Positions 1 to 6,329 of a stretch of DNA of 32,182 bases are shown here, piece after piece. Both the position numbers and the translations under genes were made by a program. The DNA comes from Kiritimatiellia bacterium (GTDB lineage Bacteria > Verrucomicrobiota > Kiritimatiellia > RFP12 > UBA1067), in contig JAHBAE010000052.1 in NCBI GenBank assembly GCA_018384485.1, forward strand, positions 1-32,182, written 5' to 3'. The notes below the pieces were generated by a model. That model had not been told where the DNA came from. It saw nothing but the letters and a program-made list of their open reading frames with translations, and made no database searches. Positions within the stretch are counted from its first letter, which is position 1. The number at the start of each line of letters is the position of its first letter.

Positions 1-21
1 TCGGACTCGACGACTCGAAAA

Positions 22-54
22 GCTCAGATGCACTTTTGCTCAGATGCTCAGATG
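22..54. repeat. Short direct repeats of GCTCAGATG
   Basis: GCTCAGATG occurs at 22-30 and 38-46, and again from 46, so the last two copies overlap by one base. The stretch lies upstream of the feo promoter and the window edge cuts off its left context. It resembles in style the other short-period repeats of the window, but I see no exact copy elsewhere in it. Confidence 0.5.
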
Positions 55-60
55 CCGAGG

Positions 61-96
61 TCGGTCAAGACCGCGATAGCGGTGTTGATTGACCGA
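61..96. repeat. Inverted repeat upstream of feoA
   Basis: TCGGTCAA (61-68) is perfectly complementary to TTGACCGA (89-96), and CCGC (71-74) pairs with GCGG (79-82) inside it. No T-run follows on either strand, so it does not look like an intrinsic terminator. It ends 24 bases before the -35 box of the feo promoter. It could be a protein-binding site or a remnant palindromic element. Confidence 0.55.
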
Positions 97-120
97 GTAC
101 AAGAAAAAAAACATTGAGGG

Positions 121-149
121 TTGACAGCAAATGTTAGTTTTGGTAAACT
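121..149 (+). promoter_or_regulatory. Sigma-70-type promoter of feoAB
   Basis: A perfect -35 box TTGACA (121-126) is followed after 17 bases by TAAACT (144-149), which matches TATAAT at four of six positions. The predicted start of transcription is near 156, giving a 30-base leader with AAAAGGG (168-174) ahead of the feoA ATG. I see no clear Fur-box palindrome overlapping it. Confidence 0.75.
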
Positions 150-185
150 TAGCACCATCTAACAAATAAAAGGGTTCTATTTTTT

Positions 186-431
186 ATGACGCTTGATCAA
201 TTGAAGAAAGGGCAGATTGCCGAGATCACCGGGTATAAGCTCGGCAATGCAGCGTATCGCGCGAAGCTTCTCGCTTTGGGAATGACTCGCGGGGTCAAGG
301 TTAAAATCATCAATGTCGCGCCGCTCGGCGATCCGTTTGAATTGGCGGTAAGGGGGTTTCATCTTTCTCTCAGGCGTGACGAGGTAAGCGTAATAAAGGT
401 TAATCTCATAGAGAAGGGGGACATAAAATGA
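186..431 (+). CDS. feoA: Ferrous iron transport protein A (FeoA)
   Basis: This 81-residue protein is a small SH3-like FeoA, the cytosolic accessory protein of the FeoB ferrous iron importer. Visible family features are the opening block ending in GQIAEITGY, the segment RAKLLALGMTRG around residues 27-38, and the closing pattern DPFELAVRGFHLSLRRDEV typical of FeoA. The ATG at 186 has AAAAGGG 11 bases upstream, and the length is normal for the family. The stop overlaps the start of feoB by four bases (ATGA at 428-431), so the two are translationally coupled. FeoA is thought to modulate FeoB. I see no third gene resembling feoC. Confidence 0.95.
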   Translation: MTLDQLKKGQIAEITGYKLGNAAYRAKLLALGMTRGVKVKIINVAPLGDPFELAVRGFHLSLRRDEVSVIKVNLIEKGDIK

Positions 432-2710
432 AGACCGTCGGTTTGATCGGAAATCCCAACTGCGGTAAGACTACGATTTTCAACGCCCTTACCGGTTCGC
501 ATCAGCATATCGGTAACTGGCCCGGCGTTACGGTTGAGAAGAAGGAAGGAGAGTTTACGCTTCGCAAGGCGGGAGGCGTAAAGATTGTAGATCTGCCAGG
601 CATTTATTCGCTTACCGCAGCGAGCGAGGACGAAAAAGCGAGTTTAGAATATGTCCTTTCTCAGGAGGCGGAACTTTACATCAACATCATCGACGCTACC
701 GCCATCGAGCGCAACTTGTATCTTACGCTTCTAATGTGCGAGCTTAAAGTTCCGATGGTGATTGTTGTCACTATGATGGATGTCGCGCGCCAGCGCCGCA
801 CAGTTGTCGATTTAGATCATCTTTCAAAGCACCTCGGCGTTCCTGTGATCGGTGTAAACGCGACCGATTCGCGCGATATCGCCCGCCTCCGTACGATGCT
901 CGACGAGACGATTGCCTCTCCTAAAATGCCGCGCATGCATGTGGAGTTTCCGAATGAACTTGAGCAGGAGATAGATATTCTCGCCTCGGCGTCGGTGAAA
1001 ACGGCTGAACATTACAAGGTTGACGCGCGTTGGATAGCGATGAAAGCGATTGAGGGCGATCCTATGATTCGGCGTCAATTGGAGCGTCATCACGATATGG
1101 CGCCTGAAGTTATCGATGGCGCGGTTAAGCGCTGCACGGACGTTCTGGGCGACCCTCCGGATGTTGTCCTGGCAGAGACGCGCTACGGCATCATTGCAGG
1201 TCTTGTAAAAGATGTCGTGCGCACAGTCCCCGACAAAGTTTTTCTTTCTGAGAAAATTGATAAGATCGTAATCAACAGATTTTTAGGTATACCGATCTTT
1301 CTCGGCATGATGTATCTCGTGTTTTGGATTACTCAGATTGTAGGCGGAGCGTTCATCGATTTCTTCGATATTGCGGGCGATACTCTTTTTGTAAGCGGAA
1401 GTGCGCACTTGCTCGGTATGCTCAATGCTCCCGATTGGGTCGTCGCGCTTATTTCAAACGGTGTAGGCACGGCGCTTCAGACGGTCGGCACATTTTTGCC
1501 GCCTGTAGGGTTTATGTTCCTTTGCCTTTCGGTTTTGGAAGACTCGGGGTATATGGCGCGTGCGGCGTTCGTCATGGACAGGTTTATGCGCTGGATGGGT
1601 TTGCCCGGGAAGAGCTTTGTGCCGATGCTTGTCGGTTTCGGCTGCTCGGTTCCCGCCATTATGGCAACGCGCACACTTGAATCGAAGCGTGATAGATTTT
1701 TAACAGTCTTTATGACGCCGTTTATGAGTTGCGGGGCGAAACTTCCGATCTGGGTTCTGTTCGCCGCAGCGTTCTTCCCTCAAAATCCCGGCAAGCTTGT
1801 ATTCTATATTTACATTACAGGTATCGTTCTTGGAATTGTAACAGGGCTAATCTTAAAGCACACGCTTTTTCAGGGCGAGCCTACTCACTTTATTATGGAG
1901 CTTCCCCCGTATCATCTGCCGCGTGCGCGTCATATCTTCCTTCATACGTGGGAGAGGCTCAAGATTTTCATCTGGAGAGCAGGCAAATTCATCGTTCCCA
2001 TGGTCTTGGTGCTCGGGATTCTCAATACTGTCGGCACTGATGGTTCAATCGGCAATGAGGATAAAAAAGAATCGCTCCTCTCAGTAGTCGGCAAGTCAAT
2101 TACACCTGTTTTTGAGCCAATCGGAGTTGAGCGCGACAATTGGCCGGCGAGCGTTTCGATTTTCACCGGACTTTTCGCCAAGGAGTCGGTTATCGGCACG
2201 ATGAAGGGGCTTTACGGCCAGGACGATGCCAATCTTGATAAGACTGAAGAAGAAGATGAATATTCTCTTGTCGGCGGACTTAAGGAAGCGTTCGCTTCCA
2301 TTCCTGAAAATCTTTCAGGCGTCTGGAGTGGATTAATCGATCCGTTGGGTTTTGCCGGAGCCGAGGAAGAAGCTCATGATGGCACTGAAGATGAAAACAA
2401 GGCGACGATTGATTCTCTTAGGCGTCACTTCCCGAAAGGCGTTCATCAGATGTTCTCGTTTCTTTTGTTCATATTGCTTTACGTGCCGTGCATCGCGGCG
2501 ACGGGCGTAGTATTCCGCGAAATCGGTAAACTCTATGGAACGATTTTCGTAAGCTATTTAACGCTGCTCGGATGGAGCGTGGCGACGATTTACCATGCGG
2601 TTATGGTAAGTCACAGCGGAATGTGGCTCATAATCGGAACGAGTATTCTCGCCGCGATGTTCGGAGGTTTTTGGCTCTATGGTAAGAAGCATAGAGTGGA
2701 TATGATTTAG
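428..2710 (+). CDS. feoB: Ferrous iron transporter FeoB
   Basis: This 760-residue inner-membrane Fe(II) importer has an N-terminal G domain. The G1 P-loop GNPNCGKT is at residues 8-15, the G2 threonine lies in GVTVEKKEG, and G3 DLPG is at 55-58. The G4 position reads TMMD (115-118) where FeoB normally has NxxD. A helical linker follows, then a polytopic membrane domain carrying the two conserved gate motifs with cysteine, GFGCSVPAIMATRT and FMSCGAKLPIW. Length and domain order are normal for FeoB. An acidic insert (EEEDE and GAEEEAHDGTEDE) lies in the cytosolic loop before the last helices. It is co-transcribed with feoA from the promoter at 121-149. Its stop TAG runs straight into the TTAGTGG-type repeat that follows. 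Confidence 0.96.
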   Translation: MKTVGLIGNPNCGKTTIFNALTGSHQHIGNWPGVTVEKKEGEFTLRKAGGVKIVDLPGIYSLTAASEDEKASLEYVLSQEAELYINIIDATAIERNLYLTLLMCELKVPMVIVVTMMDVARQRRTVVDLDHLSKHLGVPVIGVNATDSRDIARLRTMLDETIASPKMPRMHVEFPNELEQEIDILASASVKTAEHYKVDARWIAMKAIEGDPMIRRQLERHHDMAPEVIDGAVKRCTDVLGDPPDVVLAETRYGIIAGLVKDVVRTVPDKVFLSEKIDKIVINRFLGIPIFLGMMYLVFWITQIVGGAFIDFFDIAGDTLFVSGSAHLLGMLNAPDWVVALISNGVGTALQTVGTFLPPVGFMFLCLSVLEDSGYMARAAFVMDRFMRWMGLPGKSFVPMLVGFGCSVPAIMATRTLESKRDRFLTVFMTPFMSCGAKLPIWVLFAAAFFPQNPGKLVFYIYITGIVLGIVTGLILKHTLFQGEPTHFIMELPPYHLPRARHIFLHTWERLKIFIWRAGKFIVPMVLVLGILNTVGTDGSIGNEDKKESLLSVVGKSITPVFEPIGVERDNWPASVSIFTGLFAKESVIGTMKGLYGQDDANLDKTEEEDEYSLVGGLKEAFASIPENLSGVWSGLIDPLGFAGAEEEAHDGTEDENKATIDSLRRHFPKGVHQMFSFLLFILLYVPCIAATGVVFREIGKLYGTIFVSYLTLLGWSVATIYHAVMVSHSGMWLIIGTSILAAMFGGFWLYGKKHRVDMI

Positions 2711-2811
2711 TGGTTAGTGGTTAGTGGTTAGTAGTTAGTGATTAGTAGTTAGTAGTTAGTGGTTAGTTGGGAGTTTAGAGTTAGGAGTGAGGGAGTTTAG
2801 AGTTGGGAGTT
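2711..2811. repeat. GTTAGT-type short-period repeat tract, left of the restriction gene
   Basis: About 100 bp are made of degenerate hexamers (TGGTTAGTGG, GTAGTTAGT), passing into GAGTTTAGAGTTGGGAGTT-like units. Positions 2727-2760 are identical to 6111-6144 on the other side of the restriction gene (34 of 34 bases). GTTTAGAGTTGGGAGTT (2795-2811) recurs exactly at 7680-7696. GTTAGGAGTGAGGGAGTT (2780-2797) differs at one base from the unit repeated inside the gene at 3931 and from 6157-6174. The tract fills the space between feoB and the next gene, and I see no promoter in it. Confidence 0.9.
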
Positions 2812-2820
2812 GAGAGGAAT

Positions 2821-5800
2821 ATGAATATGCAGCAAAAACAAATAGCCCGCAAGTTCGTTGAACATTGGACTTTTCGACGCGGAAGCGAGAAGGGTGAGGA
2901 TCAGCAGTTCTGGAACTCGCTCTTGGGCGATGTTTTGGGGATGAAGGATATTGCCTCTCGCATTCAGTATCAGGTGCCTGTTCCTATGAAAGGAACGACT
3001 AAGTTTCTCGACGCGTGGATTCCCGAGACGAAGGTCCTCATTGAGCACAAAAAACGCGATGTAAAACTTGATCAGCCGCAAGCAGGTCACGGCGGTATGA
3101 CACCATATGAACAGGCTGCAGAATACGATGCTGCCCGCGGCTTTGACGAAAAGGCGCGGTGGATTGTCACATGCAATTTTGATGCGATATGGATATACGA
3201 CCGATCACACCCGCTTGATGAACCTCAAAAGATTACGGTGAGCGAACTCCCTAAGGAAGTGCATCGTCTTTCGTTCCTTGTAAAAAGCGATGTGCAGAAA
3301 GTCGACTCCAAGGAGTTGGAGATTTCCGTTCTGGCTGGGCGCATCGTCGGCAAACTCTATGATGCGTTATTAGCGCAATATAACGGTAGTGGCACGCTTC
3401 CTTGCGTGACCGATAATGGTAGGTCGGCTTGTCCTCAAGCCGCCGCCGAAACCCTTGCCGCGCTGAACCGCCTTTGCGTTCGCCTTGTTTTTTGTCTCTA
3501 TGCCGAAGATGCTGATATCTTTCCTAAAAATGCATTCCGCAATCTCGTTAAAGCGACACCAGTTGAATTTCTGCGCCGCCAGCTCCTACGTCTCTTTCAG
3601 ACGCTCGATACTCCACTTGATAAGCGCGACCGATTTTTGGAGGCAGAGCTTGCGGTTTTCCCGTATACGAACGGAGGTCTCTTTAAAGGGGCGAGCGAAT
3701 CGGAGATTCCACCGCTCACAGAGGAAATAGCAAAGCTTCTTGACGGCTCGTCTGACTTTGATTGGAGCGGAATTAGTCCCACAATTTTCGGGGCGCTTTT
3801 CGAATCGACCCTCAACCCCGTTACTCGCCGCGCCGGCGGCATGGTCTATACGAGTATTGAGAACATCCATAAGGTAATCGACCCACTCTTCCTGGATGAT
3901 TTAGAAAAGAGATTGGATGATATTTTAGGAGTTAGGAGTGATGGAGTTAGGAGTGATGGAGTTAGGAGTGATGGAGTTAATTCGCCCACTCCCTCACTCA
4001 CCCACTCCATCACTCCCTCACTTAAAAAGAAACTCCTTGCTTTGCAATCCGAAATTGCTACGCTTAAGTTTCTCGATCCCGCCTGCGGCAGCGGCAACTT
4101 CTTAACCGAAACATACCTTTCTCTCCGTCGTCTTGAAAATAGAATCATCGCCGCTTTGCAAGCAGGGCAGGGCGAGCTTGATTTGGGCGCGTCTGTCAAG
4201 GTTTCCATTTCGCAGTTTCATGGAATTGAGATAAACGACTTCGCTGTCACAGTCGCCAAAACCGCGCTTTGGATTGCCGAGGCGCAGATGCTCAAAGAGA
4301 CGGCGGAAATTTTACATCGTGAACCCGACTATCTGCCGCTTAAAGAATACGACGGCATTGTCCAGGGCAATGCGCTCAGGATGGAGTGGGGAAGTTTGTT
4401 GAATGTTGCCAATGCGCAAATGTTGCCAATTGCCAAGTCCAATTCCCAATTGGGGAATAGGGAACCGGGAACGGAAAATTGGAAATTAGGAAATGGAACT
4501 GGCAACACTACCACACTGGCAACATTTTCTTACATCATGGGTAATCCGCCGTTTGTGGGGGCGCGAAACAAGTCGAACGATCAGGCGGCGGATATGGAAG
4601 CGGTTTTCGGAAAAAGTTGGAAATGTCTCGGCAATCTTGACTATGTGACGTGCTGGTACAAGAAGGCTGCGGATTATGTTTTAGGGACCACGGAATACAC
4701 TGAAAACACGGAAAAGAAATCTTCTGTGTATTCCGTGTCTTCCGTGGTTAAAAACCCCTTTACCAAATGCGCTTTTGTGTCAACCAATTCAATATGCCAG
4801 GGAGAGGCGGTTGCCTTGCTGTGGAAACCTCTCTTTGAAAGCGGTATTGAGATTGATTTTGCATGGAGAACGTTTAGGTGGGATAATGAAGCACAGGCTA
4901 AAGCACATGTTCATTGCGTGATTATTGGGTTTGGGGTGAGGGGAGATAATCTCACGCAAAGTTCGCAAAGTCCGCAAAGTGGACGGATAGAAACTTCCCG
5001 AACTTCGCGGACTTCGCGTGAGGCAAAAAGAATCTACGACGGGGACAAGGTAATTGAGGCGGCGAACATCAATGGTTATCTGATGGATGCGCCGAATGCT
5101 TGGATTGAAGGCCGGAAGAGTCCAATATGCGATGTGCCGCCTCTCGTTTTTGGTTCAATGCCAAATGACGGCGGGTATTTAAGCGATTGGGGTGACGAAC
5201 AAAAGGATGCGATCTGTAGTGCAAATCCAGAAGCTAAAAGTTTGTTTCGTCGGTTTCTGGGTGCATCAGAATTTATTAATAATCGAACTCGCTGGTGCTT
5301 ATGGCTTAAAAATGCTTCGCCCGCAATTATTCGTTCAATTCCGCAGGTGAAGGACGCTGTCGCAAATGTTTATAAAATGCGTTCTGAAAGTTCAAGGATA
5401 GGGACACGGAAGTTGGCTGAGGTGCCAACGCTTTTTGGTGAAATTAGACAGCCAGAAAGTGGAAATTATCTGCTTGTTCCTTGTCATTCATCAGAAAATA
5501 GAAATTACATTCCGTTGGGGTATATTTCATCCGATGTTATTTGCAGCAATGCGAATCTCATGATTCCCTCCGCAACGCTCTACCATTTCGGTGTTCTCAC
5601 GTCATCAGTTCACATGGCGTGGATGCGGACGGTTTGCGGACGGCTTAAGAGCGATTATCGCTATTCGGCAAATATCGTCTACAACAACTTCCCGTGGCCG
5701 GAGGTGGAGAATGTTGCCAATGTGCAAGTGTTGCCAATAACCAATACCAATTCCCAGTTGGGGAATATGGAACGGGGGACGAGAGATTGGAAATTGGAAA

Positions 5801-6129
5801 ATGGAACTGGCAATATTGGCAACACTGGCAACATTAGAAAAAGATCTACACGTTCTACACGGCTAAACAATTCCGTGTGTTCCGTGTCTTCCGTGGTTAA
5901 AAATATCACTCAAACCGCGCAATCAATCCTCGATGCGCGCTCTCTTTATCCCGACAGTTCCCTCGCCGATCTCTACGACCCCTTAACAATGCCGGTAGAA
6001 CTTCGTAAAGCTCACGCGGCAAATGATGCCGCAGTAATGAAAGCGTATGGTTACGCGCCCACCATGACCGAACCCGAAATCGTCGCTGACTTAATGAAGA
6101 GGTATCAGGAGTTAGTAGTTAGTGATTAG
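2821..6129 (+). CDS. MmeI-like (type IIL) restriction endonuclease-DNA methyltransferase with in-frame palindromic insertions
   Basis: One polypeptide of about 1102 residues should both cut and methylate DNA. The N-terminal nuclease motif is D64-x10-E75-H-K77. The Rossmann methyltransferase has motif I DPACGSGNF (419-427) and motif IV NPPF (575-578). The target-recognition part ends in the family signature RLKSDYRYS...YNNFPWP, followed by a helical C-terminus with SLADLYDPLTMP. MmeI-family enzymes are about 920 residues. The excess of about 180 matches six low-complexity insertions at 3928-4023, 4402-4526, 4688-4754, 4951-5022, 5710-5835 and 5836-5903, all open in frame. Start: ATG 2821 or ATG 2827 follows GAGAGGA (2812-2818), and 2827 has the better spacing. 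A TTG at 2803 lies in the repeat and is less likely. The last codons and the stop come from the flanking repeat. Whether the enzyme is active cannot be seen. Confidence 0.9.
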   Translation: MNMQQKQIARKFVEHWTFRRGSEKGEDQQFWNSLLGDVLGMKDIASRIQYQVPVPMKGTTKFLDAWIPETKVLIEHKKRDVKLDQPQAGHGGMTPYEQAAEYDAARGFDEKARWIVTCNFDAIWIYDRSHPLDEPQKITVSELPKEVHRLSFLVKSDVQKVDSKELEISVLAGRIVGKLYDALLAQYNGSGTLPCVTDNGRSACPQAAAETLAALNRLCVRLVFCLYAEDADIFPKNAFRNLVKATPVEFLRRQLLRLFQTLDTPLDKRDRFLEAELAVFPYTNGGLFKGASESEIPPLTEEIAKLLDGSSDFDWSGISPTIFGALFESTLNPVTRRAGGMVYTSIENIHKVIDPLFLDDLEKRLDDILGVRSDGVRSDGVRSDGVNSPTPSLTHSITPSLKKKLLALQSEIATLKFLDPACGSGNFLTETYLSLRRLENRIIAALQAGQGELDLGASVKVSISQFHGIEINDFAVTVAKTALWIAEAQMLKETAEILHREPDYLPLKEYDGIVQGNALRMEWGSLLNVANAQMLPIAKSNSQLGNREPGTENWKLGNGTGNTTTLATFSYIMGNPPFVGARNKSNDQAADMEAVFGKSWKCLGNLDYVTCWYKKAADYVLGTTEYTENTEKKSSVYSVSSVVKNPFTKCAFVSTNSICQGEAVALLWKPLFESGIEIDFAWRTFRWDNEAQAKAHVHCVIIGFGVRGDNLTQSSQSPQSGRIETSRTSRTSREAKRIYDGDKVIEAANINGYLMDAPNAWIEGRKSPICDVPPLVFGSMPNDGGYLSDWGDEQKDAICSANPEAKSLFRRFLGASEFINNRTRWCLWLKNASPAIIRSIPQVKDAVANVYKMRSESSRIGTRKLAEVPTLFGEIRQPESGNYLLVPCHSSENRNYIPLGYISSDVICSNANLMIPSATLYHFGVLTSSVHMAWMRTVCGRLKSDYRYSANIVYNNFPWPEVENVANVQVLPITNTNSQLGNMERGTRDWKLENGTGNIGNTGNIRKRSTRSTRLNNSVCSVSSVVKNITQTAQSILDARSLYPDSSLADLYDPLTMPVELRKAHAANDAAVMKAYGYAPTMTEPEIVADLMKRYQELVVSD
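3928..4023. repeat. In-frame insertion 1: 15-bp tandem repeat plus hairpin
   Basis: GTTAGGAGTGATGGA is repeated three times without change (3931-3975), encoding GVRSD three times. GGAGTGATGGAGT (3965-3977) is complementary to ACTCCATCACTCC (4004-4016), so the element can fold. It sits between the conserved block that ends DPLFLDDLEKRLDDIL and the block KKKLLALQSEIATLKFLDPACGSG. About 96 bases (32 codons) are involved. The 18-mer GTTAGGAGTGATGGAGTT recurs at 6157-6174 in the right flanking tract. Confidence 0.9.
4402..4526. repeat. In-frame insertion 2: GTTGCCA palindromic element
   Basis: The arms 4405-4428 and 4500-4523 are inverted copies of each other (19 of 24 bases complementary), and the outermost bases are AATGTTGCCA and its complement. 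It encodes a peptide beginning NVANAQMLPIAKSNSQLGN. It lies just before methyltransferase motif IV (YIMGNPPFVGA), where related enzymes have only a short link. It is homologous along its whole length to the element at 5710-5835. Confidence 0.9.
4688..4754. repeat. In-frame insertion 3: CCACGGAA palindromic element
   Basis: The arms 4688-4713 and 4722-4747 pair at 22 of 26 positions around an 8-base loop. The right arm continues as TTAAAAA. Each arm has a 9-base internal period. The encoded peptide is TTEYTENTEKKSSVYSVSSV followed by VK. It separates the blocks YKKAADYVLG and TKCAFVSTNSICQGE, which I expect to be adjacent in MmeI-like enzymes. The 24 bases at 4731-4754 recur exactly at 5880-5903. 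Confidence 0.92.
4951..5022. repeat. In-frame insertion 4: CTCACGCAAAG palindromic element
   Basis: The arms 4951-4980 and 4993-5022 pair at 24 of 30 positions around a 12-base loop. Each arm is three 9-base units, giving QSSQSPQSG on the left and TSRTSRTSR on the right in the protein. An independent copy of the same family lies between genes at 7485-7572. Confidence 0.92.
5710..5835. repeat. In-frame insertion 5: second GTTGCCA palindromic element
   Basis: The length is 126 bp, exactly 42 codons. The left arm AATGTTGCCA (5710-5719) plus GTGTTGCCAATA (5728-5739) is perfectly complementary to 5814-5835 once eight bases are looped out. It encodes NVANVQVLPITNTNSQLGN and so on, 25 of 35 residues identical to insertion 2 and in the same reading frame. 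It directly follows the conserved FPWPEVE. Confidence 0.92.
5836..5903. repeat. In-frame insertion 6: half-degenerate CCACGGAA element
   Basis: The right arm TTCCGTGTCTTCCGTGGTTA plus AAAA (5880-5903) is identical to 4731-4754. The left arm (around 5842-5861) keeps only the ACACG and ACACGG cores. The encoded SVCSVSSVVKN is the same frame and almost the same peptide as in insertion 3 (SVYSVSSVVKN). It abuts insertion 5, so the two stand in tandem before the conserved QTAQSILDARSLYPDSSLADLY. Confidence 0.85.
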
Positions 6130-6196
6130 TAGTTAGTAGTTAGTTGGAAGTTGAGAGTTAGGAGTGATGGAGTTGGGAGTTGGGAGTTAGTGAATG
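6108..6196. repeat. GTTAGT-type repeat tract, right of the restriction gene
   Basis: This tract contains the 34-base direct repeat (6111-6144) shared with 2727-2760, GTTAGGAGTGATGGAGTT (6157-6174) shared with insertion 1, and TTGGGAGTTGGGAGTT units. It starts inside the restriction gene: the last codons of that gene (ELVVSD) and its TAG are repeat sequence. Confidence 0.9.
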
Positions 6197-6329
6197 TCGA
6201 AATTTGAGTGTCTACTGTCGCGATAAGAACTAAATAATTCTTCTTCTCATAGATAACCCAAAAAAGCATAGTAAAAGTTAGCCTAAACAAAGTTTTATAA
6301 ATTTAAGTAAAAGTAAATAAAGGGAAAAA
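6197..6329. other. AT-rich spacer ahead of the barrel gene
   Basis: About 130 bp hold no gene. It is AT-rich with a possible -10 hexamer TATAAA (6296-6301), but I find no matching -35 box at 16-18 bases. AGGG (6321-6324) lies five bases before the ATG at 6330 and is the likely ribosome binding site. Confidence 0.4.

Noticed and set aside
177-362. 61-codon minus-strand frame at the feo start
   Set aside because: It is antisense to feoA, with no promoter, binding site or family resemblance.
2803-2820. TTG start for the restriction gene
   Set aside because: It lies within the repeat tract and would add six repeat-encoded residues. ATG 2821 or 2827 follows GAGAGGA.
3846-4208. Minus-strand frames over the insertions of the restriction gene (also 4329-4514, 4789-4977, 5679-5909)
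   Set aside because: They exist because the palindromes are open on both strands. They have no independent start signals.
2711-6196. CRISPR array
   Set aside because: The repeats are short-period tandem or palindromic units without regular unique spacers, and no cas gene is present.
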